A stretch of DNA of 64,000 bases from Coriobacteriaceae bacterium AM113-163 (lineage in GTDB: Bacteria > Actinomycetota > Coriobacteriia > Coriobacteriales > Coriobacteriaceae): NCBI GenBank assembly GCA_027673765.1, contig JAQDWB010000006.1, positions 94,158 through 158,157 of the forward strand, read 5' to 3'. A program made the translations under genes and the position numbers. The notes beneath the pieces are model-generated. The model was given only the letters and a program-made list of their open reading frames with translations. It was not told where the DNA came from and made no database searches. Positions 16,226-25,194 of the stretch are shown one piece after another; the first letter of the stretch is position 1, and every line of letters starts with the position of its first letter.

Positions 16226-17353
16226 TTAGACCGGCGCGAGGCCGGTTCCGGCCCGCAGAGCGTTGAGCCAAGCGGCCTGACGCTTGCGATAGCCCTTGAT
16301 ACGGTACCGGAATCGGACTCCTGCGAGTCGATGCATCGTTTGGGCGAAGGCTTCGAGTGCAACAAGGTCTTTCATTTGGTCGCGATTGATAACCAGGACG
16401 TGGATGCCCATGGCCTTGAGGCCATTATTTCGATTGCCATCGTGGATGCGAGCGTTTTGAAGCTCATGCCCAATTCCGTTGTATTCGTTGTCGACTCCGG
16501 CTGCCGGGCAATATAGGTCGCAGATGGCATAGGGGATGCCCGAGGACATGTTGACCGCAAGAGTATCGAAGTCGATTCGATGGTTGAGTAGCAGGCCTCC
16601 CATGGGCAGGCTGCAACATCCGAATCCGCCAAAGCGCATGGGCGCTCCGAGAACGGCAAACATTAGGGATTCGGCTGGGGATGCGGATCCAGCCCGGGCG
16701 AGTTTGACTGCCGTGCGAAACGAGGCGTATGAGCTACTTTTGGCGAACCGTGCGACCGCCTCGAGCTCTTCGATGGTCGTGGCGGGCTCGCATTTGTAGT
16801 GCGCCTGTTCATAGCGGGTTTCGTTCTGTTGTTCGGCCGCTGACTGGTTGCCCAGGCAATCAAGATCGCCCGTCGCTTCGTAGCCATCGCCCTTGGGCCA
16901 GATGTCGTCATGGGCAATGGGGTATGTTGCCCCGGGAGGAAGGGAGTAAGTTCCGACCAGTTCCATGAGAAGCATCAAGGTTTTGGCGACTGATTCATTT
17001 TTAGAACAAAGCATGGCTGTCATGGCAGGAGACGTTGCGTAGATGTCGGCCTCGACGTGCATAATTGCACCTTCAGGAAGCGGAGCGGAGAGAATATGCT
17101 GAAGAAGTCGCTTGTCGGGGCGTCGGTTGCCTTCGTTTGAAACGAGAAGATCGAGCAGCTCGGAATCATCTTCATTCCAGGCGTCGAGTATCGAAAGTGC
17201 GCCAAAGTCTATCGCGTCATTATTGGGAATGCAGCTAGCCAAGGCCTGTGCTTGCTGTTCACTATCAATGGAGCTCCAGGGTAGGGCAGAGTACGCCCGT
17301 CGTGCGCGACGAATTGCGCGGAGGGCGGAGAAATGTGAAATCACGGTCGTCAT
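16226..17353 (-). CDS. Hypothetical protein with DUF559-like (PD-(D/E)XK) C-terminal region
   Basis: 375 residues with no signal peptide or membrane helices. The C-terminal ~100 residues include 'AICDLYCPAAGVDNEYNG', then 'GHE...ARIHDGNRNNGLKAMGIHVLVI'. This resembles the Vsr/DUF559 nuclease fold (Asp, Asp/Glu-x-Asp/Glu-like strand, then R-x-x-D-x-x-R/K-x-x-x-L-x-x-x-G-x-x-V) often seen C-terminal to AbiEi-like proteins in actinobacteria. The N-terminal two thirds match nothing I know. It lies alone between two copies of the 204-bp TIR element, hinting at transfer as a cassette. The start is the first ATG; no strong ribosome site is visible. Confidence 0.6.
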   Translation of the reverse strand: MTTVISHFSALRAIRRARRAYSALPWSSIDSEQQAQALASCIPNNDAIDFGALSILDAWNEDDSELLDLLVSNEGNRRPDKRLLQHILSAPLPEGAIMHVEADIYATSPAMTAMLCSKNESVAKTLMLLMELVGTYSLPPGATYPIAHDDIWPKGDGYEATGDLDCLGNQSAAEQQNETRYEQAHYKCEPATTIEELEAVARFAKSSSYASFRTAVKLARAGSASPAESLMFAVLGAPMRFGGFGCCSLPMGGLLLNHRIDFDTLAVNMSSGIPYAICDLYCPAAGVDNEYNGIGHELQNARIHDGNRNNGLKAMGIHVLVINRDQMKDLVALEAFAQTMHRLAGVRFRYRIKGYRKRQAAWLNALRAGTGLAPV

Positions 17354-17516
17354 AGCTATAACGTACTAAGTTGGCGGCAGAATGCGACCGCCATACCGTT
17401 CTTTTCGCTCAGCGGGGTGCTGGGCGCCATGAACGGCCGGGTGTTAGGAAATCGGTGGAATCGGTTGAGGGGATTGCAGGAAATTGAGCTCTGCCGAGAA
17501 GGTTGACGATGGCTAC

Positions 17517-17719
17517 TGGACAGTTAGTTCAGATACGTATAAGGCGGCGGGCGTTCGAGGTGTTTCTAAGGGCCTTCGAGGGCGATTTGAAGATAATATA
17601 TGCGGCGGTTGTACTCGAAAACGATGAGCTTCGGGCGGCATGGCATCCGCCGGGGAGCTCAGAAGGCTCCGAACGGACCTTTGGAGCTTTAAAAAATACG
17701 TATCTGAACTAACTGTCCA
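17517..17719. repeat. 203-bp terminal-inverted-repeat element, copy 2
   Basis: TGGACAGTTAGTTCAGAT at 17517 and the perfect complement ATCTGAACTAACTGTCCA ending at 17719; the arms match over ~25 bp. The interior is G/C-rich with its own small dyads (GGGAGCTCAGAAGGCTCC) and is different in sequence from copies 1 and 3. Confidence 0.9.
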
Positions 17720-17740
17720 GGGCGGATTGGCGAGGAATAG

Positions 17741-17776
17741 AAAAAGGGTCGGAAGCGAGCTTCCGACCCTTTAAAA
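17741..17776 (-). terminator. Terminator of prs
   Basis: AAAGGGTCGGAAGC / GCTTCCGACCCTTT with A-run and T-run on either side; on the minus strand it follows the prs stop by ~30 bp. Confidence 0.9.
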
Positions 17777-17805
17777 ACATCAAAGATGATGCGATACGCG
17801 TTGGA

Positions 17806-18792
17806 CTACAGCGCGAAGTCGCCGCCGACGAGCGTGGAGACGGGCTCCTCGTGGTAAACGGCGGAGATGGCCTGAGCGAACTCCTCGGCGACCGAGATGG
17901 TCTTGATTTTGCCGCCGACCTCGACGGGGATGGCGTCGGTGACGACGCACTCGACGATGGGGGCGTCGTTCAGACGCTCGATGGCCGGACCGGAGAAGAT
18001 GCCGTGGGTGGCGCAGACGTAGATGTCGCCGGCGCCCATAGCCTTGAGCTCCTTGACGTTGGCGCACAGGGTGCCAGCGGTGTCGATCATGTCGTCGTTG
18101 ATGATGCAGGTCTTGCCCTTGATGTCACCGATGATGCCCATGACCTCGGCGGCGTTGTGGCGCGGACGGCCCTTGTGGGCGATGGCCAGGTCGCAGCCGA
18201 GCATGTCGGACAGCTTCTTGGCGGCCTTGGCGCGACCCACGTCGGGGGAGACGACAACCAGGTTGTCGGTGTCGAAGTGCATGTCGTTGTAGTACTGGCC
18301 AAACAGCGGCAGTGCGGACAGGTGGTTAACCGGGATATCGAAGAAGCCCTGGATCTGGCCCTGGTGCAGGTCGAGGGTGATGATGCGGTTGACGCCGGCA
18401 CGCTCGAGCAGGTTGGCGACGAGGCGGGCGGTGATGGGCTCGCGCGGGCCGGCCTTGCGGTCCTGGCGGGCATAGCCGTAGTGGGTGATAACGGCGGTGA
18501 TGGAGCGGGCGGATGCGCGCTTGGCAGCGTCGGTGGCGATGAGCAGCTCCATGAGCATGTCGTTGACGTTGCCGCCGGCCACGGACTGAATCAGGAAGAC
18601 GTCGGCGCCGCGGACGGTCTCGTCGTAGCGGGCGTAAATCTCACCATTGGCGAACTGCTTTAGCGTAAGGCCCGAAAGCTCGACCCCAAGGTACTCAGCA
18701 ATCTTCTGAGCGAGGGGACGGTTGGAGGAACCGGAATACACGCGGATGGACTTGCGCATATTCTCCGACTTCTCGGGATCATTAATCGGCAT
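17806..18792 (-). CDS. prs: Ribose-phosphate pyrophosphokinase
   Basis: 328 residues; AAGGAGAAGGG before the ATG. Makes PRPP from ribose-5-phosphate and ATP for purine, pyrimidine, His, Trp and NAD synthesis. Family marks: 'YSGSSNRPLAQKIAEYLGV', catalytic flexible loop 'GYARQDRKAGPREPITARLVA', PRPP-binding 'VVVSPDVGRAKAAKKLSD' and 'CIINDDMIDTAGTL'. Length is normal for class I enzymes. It lies next to glmU, as in many Gram-positive genomes; a terminator-like hairpin separates them. Confidence 0.96.
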   Translation of the reverse strand: MPINDPEKSENMRKSIRVYSGSSNRPLAQKIAEYLGVELSGLTLKQFANGEIYARYDETVRGADVFLIQSVAGGNVNDMLMELLIATDAAKRASARSITAVITHYGYARQDRKAGPREPITARLVANLLERAGVNRIITLDLHQGQIQGFFDIPVNHLSALPLFGQYYNDMHFDTDNLVVVSPDVGRAKAAKKLSDMLGCDLAIAHKGRPRHNAAEVMGIIGDIKGKTCIINDDMIDTAGTLCANVKELKAMGAGDIYVCATHGIFSGPAIERLNDAPIVECVVTDAIPVEVGGKIKTISVAEEFAQAISAVYHEEPVSTLVGGDFAL

Positions 18793-18935
18793 TACCCTTC
18801 TCCTTTATACATCGAATGCCATATAGATGCCTTGTTGCATTGTAACCGCGCGGCGGGGTTTATCGGGTCCTGATAACGTCTTTACCGCCAACGGACACGA
18901 ACCGACCACTCATCCGGTTGCGCAGGTCACGATAG

Positions 18936-18969
18936 AAAAAGGAGCCGCCCCCATGGAGCAGCTCCTTTT
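18936..18969 (-). terminator. Terminator after glmU
   Basis: AAAAAGGAGC / GCTCCTTTT stem around a 15-nt loop, just past the glmU stop on the minus strand. Confidence 0.75.
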
Positions 18970-18984
18970 GTGCTTGGTAAAACG

Positions 18985-20397
18985 TTACACCTCGTCGTCC
19001 TCGTGCAGACGGCGGCGATAATCGGCGGCCCAGCCCTCAATATTTACCTGACGGGCGCGGCCCAGGCCGAGTGCGTCAGCCGGGACCGGATCGGTGATGA
19101 CGGAGCCGGCGGCCACGAGCGCGCCGTCGCCGATCTGGGCGGGCGCGACCATCATGGTGTCGGAGCCAATGAAGGCGTCCTTGCCGATGACGGTCTTGTG
19201 CTTGTGGACGCCGTCGTAGTTGCAGGTGATGGAGCCCGCGCCCACGTTGACGCCGGGGCCCATGGTGGTGTCGCCGATGTAGGACAGGTGCGGCACCTTG
19301 GAACCCTCGCCGATCGTGGACTTCTTGATCTCCACGTGCGTGCCGGCCTTGGATCCGTCGAGCATGTGGGTGCCCGGGCGCAGGTAGGCGCGCGGGCCGC
19401 AGTCGACGCCATTCTCGATGACGGCCTCGATGGCGATGGTCTCATCGATGGTGCAGCCGCTGCCGACGGTGGTGTCGGTGAGGCGGCTGTTGGGGCCGAG
19501 CTGGCACTCCTCGCCCACGGTGACGTGGCCGATCAGGTGCGTCTGCGGCCACACGACGGTGTCGCGGCCGATGGTGGCGTCGGGGCCGATCCAGGCCTGC
19601 GTGGGGTCGATGAACGTGACGCCCTCGGCCATCCAGTGCTCGTTGATGCGGTCGCGCGCGATGGCGGTAAGCTGCGCGAGCTGGATGCGGCTGTTGACGC
19701 CCAGGCCGTCGCGGTAGTCGTCGCAGTGGAAGATGGAGACTGCCTGGCCGTGACCCTTGAGGATTTCGAGCATGTCGGGCAGGTAGTACTCGGACTGCGC
19801 GTTGTCGTTGCCGATCTCGTTAATGTGGGCGGCGAGCTGCGCGCCGTCGAAGGCGTAGCAGCCGGCGTTGCACTCGAGTAGCTCGGCGGCCTGCTCGGGC
19901 GTGCAGTCCTTCTGCTCGATGATGCGCTCGATCTGGCCGTCGGCACCCAGCTTGATGCGGCCGTAGCCAAAAGGATCGGGCGGGGTCATGGTCATGACGG
20001 TGCAGGCGAGCTCGCCGGTGGCGACGGTCTGTGCGAACTTGGCGACGGTGTCGGCGGTGATGAGCGGCAGGTCGCCGTTGAGCACGACGACGGGGCCTTG
20101 CGTGATGCCGCAGGCCTCGAGCGCGACCTTTACGGCGTGGCCGGTGCCCAGGCGCTCGGTCTGCTCGACGCACTCGACTTTGGTGGCGCTGTTGGCGTAG
20201 GCGCCGTCGATGAGGGCGCGCATCTCGTCGGCGTGGCTGCCGATGACAACCACGACGCGGCTGCAGCCGGCCTTGATGGTAGCGTCGACGATCCACTGGA
20301 CCATGGGCTTACCCAGGATCTTGTGCGAAACCTTGCAGTGGTTCGACTTCATGCGGGTGCCCTCGCCGGCGGCGAGGATAATTGCGGTTGCGTCCAT
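18985..20397 (-). CDS. glmU: Bifunctional GlcNAc-1-P uridyltransferase / GlcN-1-P acetyltransferase
   Basis: 470 residues from ATG 20397 (ACAGGAGATCAC upstream); the frame is open further upstream but has no ribosome site and no homology. The N-terminal pyrophosphorylase has 'AIILAAGEGTRMKSNHCKV' (residues 5-23) and 'VVVLNGDLPLI'. The C-terminal half is a left-handed beta helix with hexapeptide repeats and 'THVEIKKSTIGEGSKVPHLSY', the acetyl-CoA site. It makes UDP-GlcNAc for peptidoglycan. It diverges from the ECF transporter genes across a ~200-bp gap. Confidence 0.96.
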   Translation of the reverse strand: MDATAIILAAGEGTRMKSNHCKVSHKILGKPMVQWIVDATIKAGCSRVVVVIGSHADEMRALIDGAYANSATKVECVEQTERLGTGHAVKVALEACGITQGPVVVLNGDLPLITADTVAKFAQTVATGELACTVMTMTPPDPFGYGRIKLGADGQIERIIEQKDCTPEQAAELLECNAGCYAFDGAQLAAHINEIGNDNAQSEYYLPDMLEILKGHGQAVSIFHCDDYRDGLGVNSRIQLAQLTAIARDRINEHWMAEGVTFIDPTQAWIGPDATIGRDTVVWPQTHLIGHVTVGEECQLGPNSRLTDTTVGSGCTIDETIAIEAVIENGVDCGPRAYLRPGTHMLDGSKAGTHVEIKKSTIGEGSKVPHLSYIGDTTMGPGVNVGAGSITCNYDGVHKHKTVIGKDAFIGSDTMMVAPAQIGDGALVAAGSVITDPVPADALGLGRARQVNIEGWAADYRRRLHEDDEV

Positions 20398-20601
20398 GTG
20401 ATCTCCTGTTACGTTATAGAGACGTGTGTTTGGAAACGATACACGGCGCAATATGATACCGCAGGCATATGATGAGCGCGTAACGATTGACGCATTGCCG
20501 CCGATGTCGGTGCCGTTGACGCGGTGTTTGCGCTGGTTGTGTATGGTGGCGGCGCTGCGGCGTTGACGTTTGAGCGAGGGGATGGGGTGCCCGTGGATAT
20601 C

Positions 20602-21480
20602 ATGCGAGAGGAATCGGGCAACGAGCCCGTCGCGGCATTCTCGATGTCGCATCCGGCTGTGCCGGCACTCTATATAGTGCTGACGCTGGGGCTCACTATG
20701 TTCTCGATGCAGCCGGTGCTGATTGCGCTGTCACTTGCGGGCGGGCTGGCGTATGGATTTGCGATGCGTGGGGCTGCCCGCACGCTGGGCGCACTCCGCT
20801 GGCAGCTGCCGGTGATTTTGATTATCGCGCTGCTCAATCCGCTGTTTAGCGCCTCGGGTTCGACGGAGCTGTTCCGTATTGGCATGCGCGCGGTGTATCT
20901 GGAGAGCATGGTATACGGCCTGTGCATGGGCGGGCTGTTTGTGGCGAGCGTGTTGTGGTTTGAGGCGGCGGCATCGATGCTCGAATACGACAAGGTACTC
21001 GCCCTGCAGCGCAATGCCGCGCCGGTGATTGCGCTCATGATCTCGATGTGCATGAGGCTTATCCCGCAGTTTTTGCGCCGCGGTCGTACGGTGCTGGCGG
21101 TGCAGGATGCGATTGATGTGCCGGGCAGCGCGCCGGCCGACCCCGTGCGTTCGCGTTTGCGGGCATCGAGTGTGTTGATGGGCTGGGGCATGGAAGATTC
21201 GCTGGAGCGCGCGGACGCGATGCGCTCGCGCGGGTGGGGTGCCGCGACGCGTCGTACGACGTATGCGCGGTATCGACTGGGGCGCAGCGACGTTGCCGCG
21301 CTGGCTGGGCTTGCGGTGTTTGGTGCCGCCGCGGTGGCGGTGGCATGGACCGCGACAACGCAGTATTCGTTTTATCCGCAGCTCTCGGTGCCGGCGCCGT
21401 GGCGGGGCTATGTCGTGTACGCTGCCTGGATGATGCTGCCTTGCGCGTCGCACGCGATTGATGAGAAGAGGTTTGGCTGA
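20602..21480 (+). CDS. ecfT: ECF transporter transmembrane (T) component
   Basis: I start at ATG 20602 (about 292 residues); a GTG at 20593 is a fair alternative because it has GAGGGGATGGGG upstream. Multiple hydrophobic helices; the CbiQ/EcfT pattern is visible with the paired Ala-Arg-Gly-like coupling motifs near the end ('MRSRGWG' and the 'RRGRTVLAVQDAID' region). It links the ATPase pair to the S component. Overlaps the next gene by one base (TGATG). Confidence 0.85.
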   Translation: MREESGNEPVAAFSMSHPAVPALYIVLTLGLTMFSMQPVLIALSLAGGLAYGFAMRGAARTLGALRWQLPVILIIALLNPLFSASGSTELFRIGMRAVYLESMVYGLCMGGLFVASVLWFEAAASMLEYDKVLALQRNAAPVIALMISMCMRLIPQFLRRGRTVLAVQDAIDVPGSAPADPVRSRLRASSVLMGWGMEDSLERADAMRSRGWGAATRRTTYARYRLGRSDVAALAGLAVFGAAAVAVAWTATTQYSFYPQLSVPAPWRGYVVYAAWMMLPCASHAIDEKRFG

Positions 21481-23123
21481 TGGCTCGGTTGGATAGGGGC
21501 CCGGTGTCGGGCGCGGCGTGCGGCCCGGATATTCCGGCGATTGAGGTGCAGGGCCTTAGTTTTGCCTATCCCGGGGCCGAGGCACCGGTGCTCGAGGGGC
21601 TTGATTGGCGTGTTCCCCAAGGTGCATTTGCGCTGCTTGTTGGCGGTACCGGTTCGGGCAAGTCGACGCTGCTGTCGCTGCTCAAGCCCGAGATCGCGCC
21701 GGCGGGCGAGCGCACTGGTGATGCGCGCGTGCTGGGCGAGAACGTTGCCGACATGGACGTGCGGGCATCGGCGGAGCGCGTGGGCTATGTGTTCCAGGAT
21801 CCCGAGAACCAGATCGTGTGCGAAACCGTGTGGCACGAGATGGCGTTTGGCCTGGAAAACTTGGGGCTAGCACGTGATGAGATGCGCCGTCGCGTAGCTG
21901 AGACCAGCTATTTCTTTGGTCTGGAGGACTGGCTTCATCGCGATACCGATACGCTTTCGGGCGGCCGCAAGCAGCTGCTGTCGCTTGCCGCCGTCCTGGC
22001 GCTGCGTCCGCGTGTGCTGCTACTCGACGAGCCCACGTCTCAGCTCGATCCCGTTGCCGAGAAGAATTTTCTGCACGCGCTGTTTCGCGTGAACCGTGAG
22101 TTGGGCTGCACGGTTGTTGTGACTACGCATCAACCGCGTCCAATGCTCGAGTATGCGACGTGTGCGTACCGGATTGAGGACGGTCGCGTGCGCGAGGTGG
22201 CGGATATGGCTTCTTTGGGACGCCGAGAATCGCTGTTTTCCGACGACATGTTGGGGTGGGGTGCCGTCCGATGTGCAAAAAACGGAGTATTCAGCAGGCG
22301 TGAGGACAATTTGGGCTCTCTGGAGCCGCCCGGGGACGTATCGAGCGCGAAAAAAAGTTCGGAATTGGACAAATCGTCCGAATTTGTGGCGCAAACGTCG
22401 CTCGAGAACGGCTCGGAAGCCTTCCCGCGCACGGATGGGAGCAGAATACTCCAAAAAATGCACGGCGGGTCGGCTGCCACCCTGTCGGAAGGCTGGTTTC
22501 GCTACGATCGCGCGTGCGGTTGGGTGCTGCGCGGGCTCGATGCGTCGTTTTCGGCTGGCGCGGTGCATGCAGTCGTGGGCGGAAACGGCTGCGGCAAGTC
22601 GACGATGCTTTCGGTGCTGGCCAAGACTGCCAAGCTGCAGCGCGGCCGCATGGTGCGCGGAGCGGCTTCGGCGGCGCTGCTGCCTCAGAATCCCAAGGCC
22701 CTGCTGGTCGCCGAGACGGTTCGCGATGAGCTGATGGAATGGGCCTCGACCTGCGGATATGACGAGAACTTGGCGCGGGAACGTGCGGCGCAACTGGGAT
22801 TGGACGGCCTGGAGACGCGCCACCCCTACGACCTCTCGGGCGGACAGCGCCAGCTGCTCGCGCTGGCAAAGCTGCTGCTGATTGGCCCCGAGTTGCTGCT
22901 GCTTGACGAGCCCACGAAGGGCTTGGATCTGGAGAGCCGCCGCATCATCGCCCGCGCCCTGCGTGACCATGCGAAGGCCGGTGGCACCGTCGTCATTGCC
23001 ACGCACGACTTAGACTTTGCCGAGCAGGTGTCCGACGACGTCGCCATGATGTTTGACGGCGAGATTGCCTGCATGGAGCCCCCGGCCGACTTCTTTGCCG
23101 ACAACGTGTTCTATAGGGCGTGA
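21480..23123 (+). CDS. ECF transporter fused ATPase (A-A')
   Basis: 547 residues with two complete ABC ATPase domains. Domain 1 (about 20-250) has Walker A 'GGTGSGKST', signature 'LSGGRKQLLS' and Walker B 'VLLLDEPTSQLDP'. Domain 2 (about 335-540) has 'GGNGCGKST', 'LSGGQRQLLALAK' and 'LLLLDEPTKGLDL'. The ~80-residue linker is low-complexity, lower in G+C than its surroundings and poorly conserved-looking. In most ECF systems these are two separate proteins, EcfA and EcfA'. Couples ATP hydrolysis to substrate uptake with EcfT and the S component. Confidence 0.93.
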   Translation: MARLDRGPVSGAACGPDIPAIEVQGLSFAYPGAEAPVLEGLDWRVPQGAFALLVGGTGSGKSTLLSLLKPEIAPAGERTGDARVLGENVADMDVRASAERVGYVFQDPENQIVCETVWHEMAFGLENLGLARDEMRRRVAETSYFFGLEDWLHRDTDTLSGGRKQLLSLAAVLALRPRVLLLDEPTSQLDPVAEKNFLHALFRVNRELGCTVVVTTHQPRPMLEYATCAYRIEDGRVREVADMASLGRRESLFSDDMLGWGAVRCAKNGVFSRREDNLGSLEPPGDVSSAKKSSELDKSSEFVAQTSLENGSEAFPRTDGSRILQKMHGGSAATLSEGWFRYDRACGWVLRGLDASFSAGAVHAVVGGNGCGKSTMLSVLAKTAKLQRGRMVRGAASAALLPQNPKALLVAETVRDELMEWASTCGYDENLARERAAQLGLDGLETRHPYDLSGGQRQLLALAKLLLIGPELLLLDEPTKGLDLESRRIIARALRDHAKAGGTVVIATHDLDFAEQVSDDVAMMFDGEIACMEPPADFFADNVFYRA

Positions 23124-23127
23124 TGGG

Positions 23128-23841
23128 ATGACGGACTGTCGTTTCTCGCGCTTGCTTGCAAAACTGGAGATCCCGCTGCTGCTGGCGGTGCCAGCCGTGA
23201 TGGCTGCGGCGTTGCTGGCGGGCGTTGAGCAGGCAGCGTTGGCCATGCTTGTCGTGGTGGCGCTCGTGCTCGCACTGTTCTTTGCGGGCTATGAGACATC
23301 ACGTCCGGGCCTGCGCCAGATCATGCCCACGCTGGTGCTGGCGGCGCTGGCCGCGGCGGGGCGCATCTTGTTTGGCCCCATTCCCGACTTTAAACCGGTG
23401 AGCGCCATCGCCATTATCGCGGGGGCGACGCTTGGTCGCCGCAATGGTTTTATGGTTGGCGCGCTGGCGGCGCTGACCAGCAATTTCTTTTTTGGACAGG
23501 GCATGTGGACGCCGTGGCAGATGTATGCCTGGGGTCTGGTTGGCTATGTTGGCGGCGCGCTGGCGCATGCGGGCGCGTTCGACCGTGCGGATGGAACCGT
23601 GCGCATGCCGGCGCTGATGGCGTACGGCTTTGCCTCGGGCTTGCTCTACGGCGTTGTGATCAACGCGTATGACATCATCGGTTTTGTTCAACCGCTCACG
23701 TGGGCGGGCGCCATAGCGCGTCTTGCTACGGCGGTGCCGTTCGACATCACGCATGGCCTCGCGACCTGCGTGTTCTTGGCCGCTCTGTACAAGCCCTGGT
23801 GTCGCCGCATCAACCGCGTCGTCGTGAAGTACGGGATGTAG
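23128..23841 (+). CDS. ECF transporter substrate-binding (S) component, substrate uncertain
   Basis: 237 residues from ATG 23128, 4 bp after the ATPase stop. About six hydrophobic segments and motifs 'GPIPDFKPVSAIAIIAGATLG' and 'FGQGMWTPWQMYAWGLVGYVGG', typical of an S-component subfamily that includes predicted cobalamin or precursor transporters. The actual vitamin or metal cannot be decided from sequence. A T-A-A'-S operon makes this a dedicated (group I) ECF transporter. No riboswitch-sized leader was seen upstream. Confidence 0.8.
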   Translation: MTDCRFSRLLAKLEIPLLLAVPAVMAAALLAGVEQAALAMLVVVALVLALFFAGYETSRPGLRQIMPTLVLAALAAAGRILFGPIPDFKPVSAIAIIAGATLGRRNGFMVGALAALTSNFFFGQGMWTPWQMYAWGLVGYVGGALAHAGAFDRADGTVRMPALMAYGFASGLLYGVVINAYDIIGFVQPLTWAGAIARLATAVPFDITHGLATCVFLAALYKPWCRRINRVVVKYGM

Positions 23842-23888
23842 GGCTGGTTGCGCCGGGGCGGGAATCAATACTGCCGAAGTGCCATTTC

Positions 23889-24040
23889 AAAACTATGCCG
23901 GTTTACGGGGCTAGATTGGCACAGGCAGACCATACCGGCTTTTTTCGAAATAGAGCAAGCCGTTTACCTGCAGTTTTACTATTTTGGAATTGCGTATGGT
24001 TGGGGGTTCGCGATTTATCCCCGTAAACCGGCATAGTTTT
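23889..24040. repeat. 152-bp long-range inverted repeat, family A copy 1
   Basis: Begins AAAACTATGCCGGTTTACGG at 23889 and ends CCGTAAACCGGCATAGTTTT at 24040. The sister copy at 63590-63741 has the same length but a changed base pair in the arm (T:A here, A:T there) and a different interior. No gene inside. Confidence 0.8.
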
Positions 24041-24144
24041 GGAATGGCCGACTAATAATGACGGGCATCATAGCCCTCAGAGGGTCAATTGATCCGTTTT
24101 CTTCCGTCCCCAGACGTCCCCAGGGAATCAGTTGACGGCGCTCG

Positions 24145-24302
24145 CCACGAAACTGGCCCATCTACTACGTTTAGCCCGACACCCCCAAGCACAACCGCGT
24201 TTTATGAAAAACCGCAGGCTTTCTACCTGCGGTTTTCTTTTTGCGTTGTTCGCTGTGGTTGAGGATGGCGGCCTAAACGTAGTAGATGGGCAGGTTTCGT
24301 GG
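24145..24302. repeat. 158-bp inverted repeat, family B copy 1
   Basis: Arms start CCACGAAACTGGCCCATCTA at 24145 and end GATGGGCAGGTTTCGTGG at 24302, with ~29 bp of near-perfect pairing. Inside, AAAACCGCAGG(C) / CCTGCGGTTTT forms a second hairpin with flanking A and T runs. A related, inverted and interrupted copy starts at 63838. The 23842-24375 gap contains no gene besides families A and B and a short linker (24041-24144) whose GATCCGTTTTCTTCC also recurs, inverted, near 63790. Confidence 0.8.
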
Positions 24303-24375
24303 CGGGCGGGTTGCGCGAACACGCTCGCAAGACGAAAACGACCCGCCTTTCTCCGCCTTTGGGAGATCAGTTGGG

Positions 24376-25194
24376 CTAGAGCTCCAGGGCGAGCGTGACG
24401 GGGCAGTGGTCGCTGCCGAAGATGTCGCCGCGGATGCCGGTGTCGCGTACGTTGCCGGCGATTGCGTCGCTCACCAGGAAGTAATCGATGCGCCAACCTG
24501 CGTTGTTCTTGCGGGCATTAAAGCGGTAGCTCCACCAGCTGTAGACGCCCTCGACGTCCGGATTGGCTGCGCGCCAAGTGTCGGTAAAACCGGCGTTGAG
24601 CAGCTCGGTAAACTTGCCACGCTCCTCGTCCGAAAAGCCTGCGTTGCCGCGGTTGGACTTGGGGTTCTTAAGGTCGATCTCCTCGTGTGCCACGTTAAAG
24701 TCGCCGCAGGTTACGACGGGCTTGCCGGTTTCGCGCTCAAGCGCGCTCAAAAAGCCGCGATAGGCATCGTCCCAGGCCATGCGCACGTCGATGCGCGCGA
24801 GCTCGTTTTGGGCGTTGGGCGTATAGACGTCCACGAACCAAAACTTGTCGAACTCGAGCGCGCAGACGCGGCCCTCGGTTGCGGCTTGGGCGACGAGCTC
24901 GGCGGCCCCACCCTCGCCGGCGTAGGGCAGCAGTGCATCGGCGCGCAGTACGCGCAGCGGTTCCTGGCGGCTAAAGACCGCGGTGCCCGAGTAGCCCTTG
25001 CGCTCGGCGTAGCTCCAGGTTTGGTGATAGCCGGCCAGGTCGATATCGACCTGGCCCTCCTGCAGCTTGGTTTCCTGCAGCGCTAGGATATCGACATCGA
25101 GTTCCTGTGCGATCTGGATAAAGCTCGGGTCCTTTTTGAGCACGGCGCGCAGGCCGTTGACGTTCCACGAGGCGAAAGTGTAAGTCTGAGGCAT
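24376..25194 (-). CDS. xthA: Exodeoxyribonuclease III / AP endonuclease
   Basis: 272 residues; CGAAAGGACACC before the ATG. Contains the exonuclease III landmarks: 'FASWNVNGLRA', 'DILALQETKL' (metal-binding Glu), 'VDVYTPNA', 'VTCGDFNVAHEEIDL' (catalytic Asp-x-Asn), and 'GSDHCPVTLAL' (catalytic His) at the C-terminus. Incises at abasic sites and trims 3' ends in base-excision repair. Single gene, divergent from the sirtuin. Confidence 0.95.
   Translation of the reverse strand: MPQTYTFASWNVNGLRAVLKKDPSFIQIAQELDVDILALQETKLQEGQVDIDLAGYHQTWSYAERKGYSGTAVFSRQEPLRVLRADALLPYAGEGGAAELVAQAATEGRVCALEFDKFWFVDVYTPNAQNELARIDVRMAWDDAYRGFLSALERETGKPVVTCGDFNVAHEEIDLKNPKSNRGNAGFSDEERGKFTELLNAGFTDTWRAANPDVEGVYSWWSYRFNARKNNAGWRIDYFLVSDAIAGNVRDTGIRGDIFGSDHCPVTLALEL

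Noticed and set aside
18970-19881. 303-residue plus-strand frame opposite glmU
   Set aside because: Antisense of the hexapeptide-repeat region, hence its regular look.
20400-20600. Riboswitch ahead of the ECF transporter
   Set aside because: Too short for a cobalamin riboswitch and no recognisable conserved boxes.
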